DNA of 36,011 bases, taken from Microvirga sp. KLBC 81 (GTDB lineage Bacteria > Pseudomonadota > Alphaproteobacteria > Rhizobiales > Beijerinckiaceae). Each line of letters begins with the position of its first letter. The stretch's first letter is position 1. This document shows, piece by piece, positions 1 through 7,508 of the stretch. The stretch covers positions 1 through 36,011 of the forward strand of contig NZ_QDAH01000053.1 of NCBI RefSeq assembly GCF_003075415.1, in the 5' to 3' direction. The notes under the pieces are model-generated. The model saw nothing but the letters and a program-made list of their open reading frames with translations, was not told where the DNA came from and ran no database searches. The position numbers and the translations under genes were made by a program.

Positions 1-260
1 ATCCGCGCAACCGGATACTTCCAAAGTGGTCTGAAAGCCAACTCCGGCCACCCTAAACGGCATTGTTCAGGGCCGACTACCTAGTGTTTTGAGCACGACC
101 TCAGCTGAAGTTCTTCCTGGAGTGAAGGTCTTGCTTGTCAGACCTTCCTCTTTCGGAAGGAGACGCTCTGAGATCGAGGCGCAATGCTCCGTTCGCCAGT
201 CGCATTCGCCTGGCCGCTGGTTAGAATTCAGGTTGTGGTGAAAAGAGGAGATGGGAGCTC

Positions 261-629
261 CTAGAGCTCCGCTTTCTCCATTTCCTCGATATAAGCTTGG
301 ATGGCTTCAGGCCGATACCGGATCGCGGCCCGCCTTCCGCGCCCCAAGCGCACAAAAGGCGGCCCGCACTTTTGGGAGCGCCACCATTGGATCGTGGCAG
401 GCGCAACACCGAACACTAGCGCGACCTCTTCCGTAGTGAGCAGTCGCTGAAGGCTTTCGCCGTGCAGCTCGAACGGGGATTTGGTTGAAGGTTTGGAAGC
501 CTTCTTGGTTGATGCTGTCGCGGAACGGTTTGTTGAACGCCCGGCGACCTTCACGCACGGCGGTCTCGCCGTACTTTCAACCAGCCTTCTGCCGAGCGTT
601 GACTCTTCTTTCCGTTGCGACTCCGCCAC
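261..629 (-). CDS. Excisionase-like helix-turn-helix protein
   Basis: A 122-residue basic protein whose C-terminal half carries a MerR/excisionase-type winged helix: a 'LLTTEEVALVFGVAPATI' helix-turn-helix entry, then a W-W-R-S recognition segment and the 'IRYRPEAIQAYIEE' wing and helix typical of the HTH_17 family. The N-terminal ~55 residues are Ser/Thr/Lys-rich and probably disordered. The start is a GTG at 629 preceded by GGGAG eight bases upstream. Proteins of this kind bind DNA as recombination directionality factors or small repressors. It sits about 610 bp downstream of, and on the same strand as, the tyrosine integrase, so a role in excision of the same element is a reasonable inference. 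Some family members are plain transcription factors, so excisionase activity is not proven. Confidence 0.7.
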   Translation of the reverse strand: MAESQRKEESTLGRRLVESTARPPCVKVAGRSTNRSATASTKKASKPSTKSPFELHGESLQRLLTTEEVALVFGVAPATIQWWRSQKCGPPFVRLGRGRRAAIRYRPEAIQAYIEEMEKAEL

Positions 630-1242
630 TGTCTAACTCCCTTACGACTTGCTTTGACATGCCCAATCCAGTGCGGCTCCTTGCAGGAGGGCCCGACTGG
701 TTTGGTCAACTGACTTATTCGTATTATGGGAAGGTTATTTCCGATAAGAAGACTATCTTCTTGGGGTATTAAGAGGCAATCACAAAGAGTTAATTCACGT
801 GGTGAGTGCAAGTCGGCCAGCCGATTAAGGCGTCGGTGAAAAAGAGGTTTTATACCATTATTTATCTATCAAGAATCGCGACGGACGCTGAATTGAATTT
901 TAGATAGGCAGAAATCAACGTTGATTGCATGTCCGCTCTATCCAGCAAGCTGCTCGTTGCATCGTCTATTCTGATGGCATCTGCCAATCATGATAACTCA
1001 TGATACGGTGTGGTGTGCCCGCTCCAGCACTGGACTAAGCTGCGTGCTCTTGATGTTTCGCCTGGAACGCTGGCTAAGCGTGTAGGATCAGCGCAGGCCG
1101 ATGAGCCGCCTAGATTAGCCTTGGTTCAGCGCAGCACTGTACCTCCGCATCAAAAGAGATCCAGTGCGGCGCGCGACAGCCGTGTAATAGCCGTAGGCCC
1201 TCGGGAGGGGCTGGGTCGCAGCCGCCCTATTATCTGTCCAAT
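630..1242. other. Non-coding stretch between integrase and excisionase-like gene
   Basis: No convincing gene is seen on either strand. Open frames here lack ribosome-binding sites and recognisable motifs. The part around 770-1000 is AT-richer than its surroundings and could hold the promoter of the excisionase-like gene. Confidence 0.5.
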
Positions 1243-2616
1243 CTATGATGCTGCCTCAACTAACTTGTTGGGGCTGAGGCCGACTGTCTCGATCTCGCTT
1301 GGCCCCAGACCGGCGGCATGCGTGAGGAACCTATCCCACGCATCGAACGCGGCGCGGCGCTCCTTCAGCAGGGGCGCGCGGTTGTACACGCCGACAATGC
1401 CGCCGAAGGTGCCGGAAATGTGATTGATCGCCCGCTCGATCACCGGAATGTCTACGCCCAGTTGATCATGCGCATGGGTGACGAAGCTGCGGCGCAGATC
1501 ATGCAGGGTCCAGTGGGGCAGGGGCCCAGCTTTCGGATCCACGACACGCCGCAGCTCCAGCACCTTGGCATCGAGCCGCCGCTTGGCTTTCGAGAGCGCA
1601 CCAAACACCGTGCCAGAGATGGTCGAGAAGACGAGGTCCCGGCCGTGCTGCCGTGATCTGAGAATGGCCACCGCGGATGGAGAGAGCGGCACGTCATGCG
1701 GGCGCCGGTTCTTGGTTCGCTCCGCCGGCAGGCGCCAGAGTCTCTCTTGGAGATCAATCTCGCTCTGGGGCATCTCGAACACTTCGGCCCGGCGCTGGCC
1801 CGTCAGCATGAGAAAGCGCACCGCAGCGCCATAGGTGTCATCTAGCGCCAGAGCGGCACGGTAGATGAGCCCGAGCTCCTCCATCGACAGCACCCGCTCG
1901 CGCCGCACGTCCCGGCCAGCCGGAGCCGTGTCCCGGACCGGGTTGTCGTCACAGAGGCCGACGGATCTGGCCCAGGAGAACATCTTGCGGATCACCGCCC
2001 GAGCGAGATTGGCCTGCCGGATGCCGCGTTCCGCAATGGTGTGAAGGACATCGGCGATATCGGCCCGTGTGACCTCATCGAAGGGCGTGTTGGCCAGCGG
2101 CTCGAACAGGCGGGTCAGGATACGCCGGTACTCCGCCGCCGTCCTCGGTCTCAGGCGAACGTCGACGTACTTGGTCAGGAACTCCTCACGCACATCGGCA
2201 AAGCGGCGCTTGCGCACACGCTCCAGCTCGCTCTGGCGCTTTTCCGCCGAAGGATCGCCGCCGCGGGCGACCTGCCCGGCGAGATCACGCGCCATCCGCC
2301 TGGCGTCCTCCAGCCCGAGCTTGCGTACGTCTCCGATGGTGACCATGCGGGCTGGGGCCGTGCGACTGGCACCAGCGCGATAGCGGTAGACGTAGCGGCG
2401 CTGCCCAGAGGGATATACCCGGACGCCGAACCCTGGAGTGGCCTCATCCCAGACGGCATATTCCTTGGCTTGGATCGGCAACGACCCGACACGACTGGCG
2501 GTGAACTTGAGACGCTCTGGCACGCTTTGCCCCCTGATGGCCGTGCGCACCCCGTGCGCACGCAACTTCGATCTTGCTGCAGCTTGTTCGGGTTTTTTCG
2601 GCTTATTCAAAGCCAA
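1243..2616 (-). CDS. Tyrosine recombinase (phage/island integrase, DUF4102 type)
   Basis: A site-specific tyrosine recombinase that would integrate and excise a genomic island or prophage. The N-terminal ~110 residues resemble the arm-binding DUF4102 domain ('PGFGVRVYPSGQRRYVYRYR'), followed by a SAM-like core-binding domain and the catalytic domain. Catalytic residues are visible: Arg in 'LTGQRRAEV', Lys in 'TKNRRPHDVPL', 'HDLRRS' (HxxR), His in 'INHISG' and the nucleophile Tyr in 'VGVYNRA'. The length (up to 457 aa) fits P4-type integrases. The start is uncertain: the upstream-most candidate is TTG at 2616 with no clear ribosome-binding site, and no ATG occurs for about 90 codons. It lies about 70 bp from a tRNA-Lys 3' fragment, the usual place for such a gene, with the island extending left out of the window. 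Confidence 0.93.
   Translation of the reverse strand: MALNKPKKPEQAAARSKLRAHGVRTAIRGQSVPERLKFTASRVGSLPIQAKEYAVWDEATPGFGVRVYPSGQRRYVYRYRAGASRTAPARMVTIGDVRKLGLEDARRMARDLAGQVARGGDPSAEKRQSELERVRKRRFADVREEFLTKYVDVRLRPRTAAEYRRILTRLFEPLANTPFDEVTRADIADVLHTIAERGIRQANLARAVIRKMFSWARSVGLCDDNPVRDTAPAGRDVRRERVLSMEELGLIYRAALALDDTYGAAVRFLMLTGQRRAEVFEMPQSEIDLQERLWRLPAERTKNRRPHDVPLSPSAVAILRSRQHGRDLVFSTISGTVFGALSKAKRRLDAKVLELRRVVDPKAGPLPHWTLHDLRRSFVTHAHDQLGVDIPVIERAINHISGTFGGIVGVYNRAPLLKERRAAFDAWDRFLTHAAGLGPSEIETVGLSPNKLVEAAS
2543..2561. repeat. Two palindromic GTGCGCAC octamers 3 bp apart
   Basis: GTGCGCAC (2543-2550), CCC, GTGCGCAC (2554-2561). Each octamer is its own reverse complement and the pair is 11 bp apart, about one helical turn. 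It falls inside the first codons of the integrase as annotated. Because that start is uncertain, it could instead be an operator in the integrase leader. Confidence 0.45.
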
Positions 2617-2689
2617 ATTTCCGAGTCACATCAAGATCTTAGATCGAAAAGCCTTGTGTTACAAGGACTCGCAGGGATGCGCTCGTTCT

Positions 2690-2736
2690 AACTTTTCATC
2701 AGAGGGTCCTGGATTCGAGTCCCAGCGCGCTCACCA
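2690..2736 (+). other. tRNA-Lys 3' remnant, probable att site of the integrated element
   Basis: The segment reads as the anticodon arm to CCA end of a tRNA-Lys: an anticodon loop CTTTTCA (anticodon TTT), a variable region, a T-arm CTGGA-TTCGAGT-CCCAG with one mismatch, the 3' acceptor strand CGCGCTC, a discriminator A and encoded CCA ending at 2736. The matching 5' half (an acceptor GAGCGCG and a D-arm) is absent, so it cannot be a working tRNA. Elements that integrate into tRNA 3' ends leave such a copy at their far boundary, with the integrase gene just inside, as seen here. The stem mismatches suggest an old integration. Confidence 0.75.
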
Positions 2737-2794
2737 CTTCAAACCCTTAACCGGCAAGGATTTTGTGTCTTTCCTGTGTCTGCAGGTCCGCACC

Positions 2795-2840
2795 CTAGTT
2801 TCTTGCGGGTAACACTAGGGGTAACAGCAGACGAAACTAG
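2795..2840. repeat. Inverted repeat with internal GGGTAAC direct repeats
   Basis: CTAGTTTC (2795-2802) and GAAACTAG (2833-2840) form perfect 8-bp arms. Between them the heptamer GGGTAAC occurs twice. It lies just outside the tRNA-Lys remnant. It could be an integrase or accessory-protein binding site, or chance. Confidence 0.35.
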
Positions 2841-3097
2841 AGCATTCTGCGCCAGCCTCGTCTCACTTTGTGCTGGGCAGCCGAACGTCTGCAACCGCCC
2901 GATGAGCAGACTTTTACACGGCTGCGCTTAAAGGCAGTTTTTGACCTGGAACAGACCTTCCGCTCCGTGCTGGCAACAACAGCCCGACGCCGCTTTCCCG
3001 CTGGGGCGAGAGGGCGCATTCTAGTTCTATCGATAAAGTCCCAGTGTTTGACCTACGCCTAGCATTCTGTCCAACGAGCCCTTATATCAACAGTGTC

Positions 3098-3428
3098 AGG
3101 CTCGCCTGACTATGATCGTAGAGGCAGAGTGGAATAGGCGTTTAGGACGCGGGTTCGATTCCCGCCGCCTCCACCACAAGCACATCGGCCGTCCAGGTAC
3201 CGCAGGACGGGTTTGGCCAACCGACCTTTCGTTGGGGTCGGGTTGCAATCCCGATGTGTTTCTGATGGGGGCGATATGGGTTCGACTGGGCGCGATAAAG
3301 ACTAGGCTGCGATTAGGCTGAGCTACGGCCTCAACAGTGCAAATTCACAAATGCCAACGACAACGTTGACATGGGTGCGGTGCGCCTCGCGGCGTAACCA
3401 TCCGGGGCTCGGGACAGCCTAGCAACAG
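3098..3428 (+). ncRNA. ssrA: tmRNA, circularly permuted two-piece type
   Basis: Transfer-messenger RNA that rescues stalled ribosomes and tags the nascent peptide for proteolysis. The gene has the alphaproteobacterial permuted order. The acceptor piece comes first and ends in a T-arm, CGCCTCC, A and CCA (3174-3176). An intervening segment that would be removed follows (about 3177-3266). The coding piece then begins GGGGGCG at 3267, which pairs with CGCCTCC (one G-U), followed by the usual GGTTCGACTGGG. The tag frame starts at the resume codon GCC at 3353 and ends with TAA at 3395-3397, encoding ANDNVDMGAVRLAA. This matches the known alpha-type ANDN start and hydrophobic LAA end. The outer ends are estimated to about 10 bases. 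It is chromosomal and independent of the neighbouring island. Confidence 0.93.
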
Positions 3429-3429
3429 A

Positions 3430-3451
3430 AACGGCACCTTCGGGTGCCGTT
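3430..3451 (+). terminator. Rho-independent terminator of ssrA
   Basis: Arms AACGGCACC and GGTGCCGTT, perfectly paired around a stable TTCG tetraloop, directly downstream of the tmRNA coding piece. The following TCCCATTT is only moderately T-rich. Confidence 0.85.
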
Positions 3452-3516
3452 CCCATTTCAAGCCTTTGGCCTTCTCAGCGACCGCTGACCCCCCACAACA
3501 GAGAGACGAAGAACAG

Positions 3517-4257
3517 ATGTCGGTTATTCAGGTGAACGGCTACATCCGGGTTCCTAAAGGGACACTGGTTTATCCGACGGGCGATGGCACGGAGGCTCCG
3601 GCCACGCGCGATCAGGTCGTGAGGGTTACCAACATCTTCGACGTGGACGTGAAGAGCGACAACTTCTACCTGCTCCTGCCAGACGACATGCGCCTGCGCT
3701 ATTTCGAGGCCAGCGGCGGCAAGCGCCCCATCGATCAGGATATTCTCGAGTTCACTGATCGCCTGACCCGGGGCGACTACCGTGCGGTGGAATGGTCGAA
3801 CAAATGGGCGCTGATCGCCAATGTGCAGCCTGCTGAAGCTCCCGCCAACGCGAAAACGGTCCGGAAAGCGGAGAAGCCGGAGAAGAAGCCGGTCACCAAG
3901 CTGCAACGAATGGTGATCGGTTCTATGTGGCAATTCGCTCAGGACGTGGAGCTTCGCTACAAGGTGCGCAATCCCGCCTATGCTGTCATGCGCGATGACG
4001 TTGACAGCAGTCTCAGTCACTTGCCTGCGAATGTTCGAAGGCAGGCTGTCGATGCCAAGCTGAACGAGCTCGGTGTCATGGATTACCTGGATGAGCCCTG
4101 GGGCCATGTGAAGGCCGGCGAGACCTTCACGGTTCGTGGCAAGCTGACCTCCGGCCTCGGAGGTGGGCAGGACGTGCCGATGCTGTTCCGGGGCGAGAAG
4201 TTCACGCTGCCTTACACCAGCCTCGAGCCGTACGTCGAACTGGCGAACGAACGATAG
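3517..4257 (+). CDS. Conserved hypothetical protein, 246 aa
   Basis: I do not recognise this protein. It is soluble, with no signal peptide or membrane segment. A first part (residues ~1-100, beginning MSVIQVNGYIRVPKGTL) is rich in beta-type sequence. A Lys/Pro/Ala linker (about 107-128) follows, then a second mixed part ending around a Gly-rich 'SGLGGGQDVP' segment. An in-frame start exists 17 codons upstream at 3466, but that part reads like translated leader. The ATG at 3517 follows an AG-rich stretch (GAGAGACGAAG) and gives a better N-terminus. It follows the tmRNA terminator and converges on plsC. A phage or island origin is possible but not shown. Confidence 0.7.
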   Translation: MSVIQVNGYIRVPKGTLVYPTGDGTEAPATRDQVVRVTNIFDVDVKSDNFYLLLPDDMRLRYFEASGGKRPIDQDILEFTDRLTRGDYRAVEWSNKWALIANVQPAEAPANAKTVRKAEKPEKKPVTKLQRMVIGSMWQFAQDVELRYKVRNPAYAVMRDDVDSSLSHLPANVRRQAVDAKLNELGVMDYLDEPWGHVKAGETFTVRGKLTSGLGGGQDVPMLFRGEKFTLPYTSLEPYVELANER

Positions 4258-4277
4258 AATCCAGACAGGCTCGCTTG

Positions 4278-4307
4278 CAGCCGGCCGTCACGACTGACGA
4301 CCGGCTG
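4278..4307. terminator. Hairpin between convergent genes
   Basis: CAGCCGG-C-CGTCA, loop CGAC, TGACG-A-CCGGCTG: a 12-bp stem with a single C/A mismatch between the convergent hypothetical gene and plsC. It could act as a bidirectional terminator, although neither side has a strong T tract. Confidence 0.6.
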
Positions 4308-4336
4308 GATCAGCGCTACCGTACCGCCGACCAAAC

Positions 4337-5056
4337 TCAGGCCGCTTGCGGCCACGATTGAGCTCTCTCCGCCTCAAGAGGCTCTTCCGCCGTGCGGGTG
4401 AACTGGCTGCCAGAAAGGCCCGGCGGGATGGGAGCGAGATAGGTGACCGCGACGGTCCCACCGCGCTTGAAGCGCTGCTCCGGCCCCCAGAAGTGCCCTG
4501 AATTGAGGGCAACGGGAAGAACGGGACGGTCCAGCTTTGCGTAGAGCAGTTCCACCCCTCGCTTGAACGCGATGGGCTCGGAAACCGATTTCCTGGTTCC
4601 CTCCGGAAAGATCAGCACCGAACGGCCCTGAGCGATGGCGGCCCGGCTTTCGTCAACCATCTTCCGGACTGCTTTCGAGCCGCTGCCCCGGTCGATCAGG
4701 ATCATCGGAGACTTGCGCAGGAACCATGAGAAGACCGGGATCGTCAGCAGTTCCTGCTTGGCGACAATGGCGACGTCAGGGAAGAGGATCAGGAAAGCCA
4801 GGGTTTCCCAGGTCGACTGGTGATTGGCGACGATCAGGCAAGGCTCGCCCGGAATGTTGTGCCGGCCGTGTTCGGCATAGGTGAGGCCCACAAGCCAGTT
4901 CAAGCCGATGAGAACACCACGAGCCCACAGCCGCGATGCTACCCGGACCCCATGCTCGGGAGAGCCGCATAGCCACAGGATGGCCAAGGCAGGCGTGAAG
5001 AGTGCGGTCCAGACAGCTAACGAGATGTCGAACAGTTTTGAGCGAAGGCGCTGCAT
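4337..5056 (-). CDS. plsC: 1-acyl-sn-glycerol-3-phosphate acyltransferase
   Basis: Transfers an acyl group to lysophosphatidic acid to make phosphatidic acid in membrane phospholipid synthesis at the inner membrane. An N-terminal hydrophobic segment ('ISLAVWTALFTPALAILWL') is followed by the acyltransferase block I 'NHQSTWE', a block with 'KSPMILIDRG', block III 'FPEGTRKS' and a late 'LPVALNSG'. These are the four conserved blocks of the PlsC/LPLAT family in order. The start is ambiguous. A GTG at 5083 would add nine residues, but MQRLRSKLFDIS matches where family members usually begin, so the ATG at 5056 is chosen. It has no strong ribosome-binding site either way. The length of about 239 aa is normal. 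Confidence 0.92.
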   Translation of the reverse strand: MQRLRSKLFDISLAVWTALFTPALAILWLCGSPEHGVRVASRLWARGVLIGLNWLVGLTYAEHGRHNIPGEPCLIVANHQSTWETLAFLILFPDVAIVAKQELLTIPVFSWFLRKSPMILIDRGSGSKAVRKMVDESRAAIAQGRSVLIFPEGTRKSVSEPIAFKRGVELLYAKLDRPVLPVALNSGHFWGPEQRFKRGGTVAVTYLAPIPPGLSGSQFTRTAEEPLEAERAQSWPQAA

Positions 5057-5122
5057 GTGTCTCAGTGTGTCAGTTAAATTCACGCGTGATCGTGGTGCTG
5101 GCTCAAGCTGAAAGGAGGTGCG

Positions 5123-5153
5123 AGGCGGCGCAGGAACAGATGATGCGCCGCCT
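5123..5153. repeat. Perfect 10-bp inverted repeat downstream of rpsU
   Basis: AGGCGGCGCA (5123-5132) and TGCGCCGCCT (5144-5153) with an 11-base loop. It lies between the rpsU stop and the plsC start. On the minus strand it follows a GGGTTTTTC run, so it may belong to the rpsU transcription end. It lacks its own T tract. Confidence 0.5.
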
Positions 5154-5197
5154 GAAAAACCCGGGAGTGGTGCTCGGGCTCTGTTGTACTCGTTCTG

Positions 5198-5500
5198 CTA
5201 GGCTTTCGACGCTGTCGTCTCGGATCGTGGGCCGGCACTGGGAGCCGTTCCTGGCCGACGCTGACCGGCGAAACGAGGCTTTGGCTTGGGCGCTGCAATC
5301 AAACCTTCGCGAATAGCCTGCTTGCGGGCCGCCTTGCGATTGCGCCGGATCGCTTCCGCCTTTTCACGGGTCTTCCGCTCGGAAGGCTTCTCGTAGGCTT
5401 TGCGCGCCTTCATCTCGCGGAAAATGCCTTCGCGCTGCATCTTCTTTTTCAGGACCCTCAGAGCCTGATCGACATTGTTGTCACGTACTAGAACCTGCAT
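5198..5500 (-). CDS. rpsU: Small ribosomal subunit protein bS21
   Basis: A component of the 30S subunit near the anti-Shine-Dalgarno end of 16S rRNA, involved in initiation. The N-terminal ~60 residues match the family closely: 'MQVLVRDNNVDQALRVLKKK', then 'REMKARKAYEKPSERK' and an Arg/Lys-rich helix. The protein continues to 100 aa with a basic, Pro/Ser/Ala-rich tail, longer than the ~70 aa of enterobacterial S21 but usual in Hyphomicrobiales. The ATG at 5500 follows AGGAC closely. Ribosomal proteins of this kind are single-copy core genes, which supports a chromosomal location for this part of the window. Confidence 0.95.
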   Translation of the reverse strand: MQVLVRDNNVDQALRVLKKKMQREGIFREMKARKAYEKPSERKTREKAEAIRRNRKAARKQAIREGLIAAPKPKPRFAGQRRPGTAPSAGPRSETTASKA

Positions 5501-5587
5501 AGGATGTCCTGACTAAAACGGTGGGTTTCACACTGCCGCCGTGTTTCTTCGGCGGATTACATCGACGAGCGGCCAGAGCGAAGAGGG

Positions 5588-5782
5588 CTACAAGCTCCGA
5601 ATCTCGCTCTCCCGGACGGCTCTCTCGATGGCGCCCGACTTGATCCGGTATGAAAGCTCGCCGGTCTGATCGGCCGGCATCAGCCGCACAACTTCGTAGA
5701 TGCCACCGGCACTCGTCCTGGCGTCGGAAAAGCCGGGCTGCCTCAGTCGAACCATCTGCCGTATTTTGAACTTGTGGGACAT
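5588..5782 (-). CDS. Small conserved hypothetical protein, 64 aa
   Basis: Product of unknown function with a compact beta-rich pattern (MSHKFKIRQMVRLRQPG, then 'GGIYEVVRLMP', then 'YRIKSGAIERAVRESEI'), reminiscent of small SH3-like barrel proteins. The ATG at 5782 has a clear AAGGAG about eight bases upstream. A longer frame to 6049 exists but only overlaps the neighbouring gene. I recall near-identical small proteins in Methylobacterium-type genomes, but cannot verify this. It lies downstream of a DUF6481 gene in the same direction. Confidence 0.75.
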   Translation of the reverse strand: MSHKFKIRQMVRLRQPGFSDARTSAGGIYEVVRLMPADQTGELSYRIKSGAIERAVRESEIRSL

Positions 5783-5849
5783 CGGTCGATCTCCTTGTTG
5801 TTGAATGAATGGATTGGATGCCGCCTCGATAGTGTCCGGGCAGGAACCG

Positions 5850-6206
5850 CTACTTTCTTCCCTTGCGGGCCGCGTACCGAGCGTCGCGGGCGGCCTTGCG
5901 CTCGGCCTGCAATCTGACCTCGTTCGCTGCCTTTTCGGCGGCTGCGCGCTGCTTCTGCTCCGCTTGCTCCGCCGCAAGGGCCTCACGCTCCGCCGTGATG
6001 CGAGCGTTCTCGGTAAGGCGCCGGGCCTGTCGTTCAGCGATGCGAGCATCCCGCGCGGCGCTCATGGCTGCCCGGGCGGCCCGCCGTTCGGCAACCGCCG
6101 GATCGTCCGGCCCTGGCCGCTGACGGAACTTGAAGGCCATCGCCTGCTTCGCGTCTCTGGCAGCATTCAGCCGTTCGGAAAAATCTTTCTGCTTCATTCC
6201 ACTCAT
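5850..6206 (-). CDS. DUF6481 family protein
   Basis: About 118 residues, almost entirely Ala/Arg/Glu/Lys/Gln and predicted to form one long helix or coiled coil. The N-terminus MSGMKQKDFSERLNAARDAK matches the conserved start of DUF6481 ('KQKDFxERLxAAxxAK'), and the C-terminus ends in a strongly basic AARKGRK. The function is unknown; the charge suggests nucleic-acid or ribosome association, which is only inference. The first in-frame ATG is at 6215, but MSGMKQKDF fits the family start better. It is co-directional with the 64-aa gene, 67 bp apart. Confidence 0.78.
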   Translation of the reverse strand: MSGMKQKDFSERLNAARDAKQAMAFKFRQRPGPDDPAVAERRAARAAMSAARDARIAERQARRLTENARITAEREALAAEQAEQKQRAAAEKAANEVRLQAERKAARDARYAARKGRK

Positions 6207-6242
6207 TAATCTCATGCAACTGTCTGATCAGACCTATGCTGG

Positions 6243-6443
6243 CTAGCGGACACGCCTGATGCTGGTGATGGTGCCTTCCGGCAACGTACCTTGCTCTTGC
6301 TGGGCTCGGGCAATCACACCGACGGCCCAGGTATCGGTCGCCTTTGCAGGATCGTCGACCCACAGATAGGCGGTGCGACCATCGTCATAGTTCACCAGGA
6401 ACATAACCGATTTCGCAGGGGTGGTTTTCCGGAATGTGTTCAT
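6243..6443 (-). CDS. Small hypothetical protein, 66 aa
   Basis: A soluble 66-residue protein starting MNTFRKTTPAKSVMFLVNYD, with a central 'GRTAYLWVDDPAKATDTWAV' and an Arg-ending tail. The family is not recognised. The ATG at 6443 has GAGGAAG immediately upstream. The frame extends to 6503, but that would run through the cold-shock terminator hairpin, so the shorter start is right. It lies directly downstream of the cspA terminator. Confidence 0.65.
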   Translation of the reverse strand: MNTFRKTTPAKSVMFLVNYDDGRTAYLWVDDPAKATDTWAVGVIARAQQEQGTLPEGTITSIRRVR

Positions 6444-6483
6444 CACTTCCTCACGCGGTTGACCATCGAATGATCGGCATTCG

Positions 6484-6516
6484 CAAAGAAAAAGCCGCTC
6501 CACCTCGGAGCGGCTT
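6484..6516 (-). terminator. Rho-independent terminator of the cold-shock gene
   Basis: On the minus strand, AAGCCGCTCC, loop GAGGT, GGAGCGGCTT, then TTTCTTTGCG: a perfect 10-bp stem followed by a T-rich tract, 36 bp after the cspA stop codon. Confidence 0.9.
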
Positions 6517-6551
6517 CACATAGAGCGCAAGTCGTGTGCGCTCGATCAGCC

Positions 6552-6761
6552 TTACGCCGTCTGGATATTGTTGACGGCGACCTTGCCGGAGCGGCGGTCC
6601 TCAGCCGTGTCGAAGGACACCTTCTGGCCTTCGCGAAGGCCGCGGATGCCGGCGCGCTCGAGAGCGGTAGCGTGGACGAACACGTCCTTGTCGCCGTTGT
6701 CCGGCTGAATGAAGCCGAAGCCCTTCTGGTCGTTGTAGAATTTTACGGTGCCCGTAATCAT
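6552..6761 (-). CDS. cspA: Cold-shock domain protein (CspA family)
   Basis: A 69-residue single-stranded nucleic-acid-binding protein and RNA chaperone of the OB fold. RNP1 'KGFGFIQ' and RNP2 'DVFVHAT' are intact, and the typical start MITGTVKFYNDQKG and the KVSFD strand are present. The frame is open far upstream (to 7016), but the ATG at 6761 has AAGGA eight bases ahead and gives the standard length, so the longer form is rejected. Several CspA-type genes are usually present per genome, so the exact paralogue letter is not known. A strong terminator follows, so it is probably monocistronic. Confidence 0.95.
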   Translation of the reverse strand: MITGTVKFYNDQKGFGFIQPDNGDKDVFVHATALERAGIRGLREGQKVSFDTAEDRRSGKVAVNNIQTA

Positions 6762-7300
6762 GGGAATATCCTTGAGTTTATGCGTCAGTGCACGTGAGCT
6801 TGAAGGCGTGCGAGAGCACGACCTCAGTCTCGGGTTCGTCGATGTTTGGGAGAGTGTCTGAACGTGCGCCTGGCATGCCAAGGCGTAACGGCCCGATTGT
6901 CCGGCCAAATGTCGATGGAAGATACCTAGTGCCCCAATCAGGCAAATACAAGGCAGAATCGCGCAGTAATTTCCCAGATGGCTTTGAAAACCATGATCGA
7001 GTAGGAAGTCAAACATCGACCAACAGGGTTTATCGAGCGTCTATTTTCTCTAGTTTTCTATTTTTTTGTCTCTTCTATCTTGTGGCGGTCCAGAAGATCG
7101 TCCATATGACATCAATCCAACCGACATGTTCGGCCTGCTCTCTGAAGCTCATGATTGAGCGCCGAGCCCGCTTTCCGCATCTTTGAAGTTTGGTCGCCGC
7201 GTGGAACTACGCGGCGGATCCGTCGTTTCGCACTGCGTTCGGCTCCATCAACAATCAATAATATCGGCCCGGCTCGACGCCGAAGCCGCCCAAGGACATC
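6762..7300. other. Non-coding region upstream of cspA
   Basis: Probably holds the promoter and 5' leader of the cold-shock gene. The stretch 7040-7085 is a long pyrimidine/T-rich run. Open frames on both strands lack motifs and ribosome-binding sites. Confidence 0.5.
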
Positions 7301-7453
7301 ATGAAGACTATCCCTCAGACGAAGCCCGTTAAGACAGCCTTTCAGCCCTCAGCTACGAAGCACCCACGCAAGTCCAGCCTGACGTGGCAGCCACACCAAA
7401 GCAGTCTCACGCGCGAAGAAATCCGAGCGATCATCCTTGAGCAGATCGGGTAA
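7301..7453 (+). CDS. Small protein, 50 aa
   Basis: A 51-codon frame from ATG 7301 to TAA 7451-7453 with AAGGA about five bases upstream. The product starts MKTIPQTKPVKTAFQPSATK, is Lys/Ser/Thr/Pro-rich, and ends in a helix 'LTREEIRAIILEQIG'. The clean ribosome-binding site and the ordered amphipathic C-terminus favour a real gene. I recall very similar small proteins in Methylobacterium genomes but cannot check this here. The function is unknown. Confidence 0.6.
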   Translation: MKTIPQTKPVKTAFQPSATKHPRKSSLTWQPHQSSLTREEIRAIILEQIG

Positions 7454-7508
7454 GATCATCGAGGTCAGAGCCATGACGGTTCAGGGCACTCCTACGATTG
7501 TACACATT

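Noticed and set aside
2690..2736. Functional tRNA-Lys gene
   Set aside because: The 5' half is absent and the T stem has a mismatch, so only a 3' remnant is supported.
6788..7186. 132-codon plus-strand open frame opposite the cspA leader
   Set aside because: No ribosome-binding site, no domain and a composition unlike the neighbouring genes.
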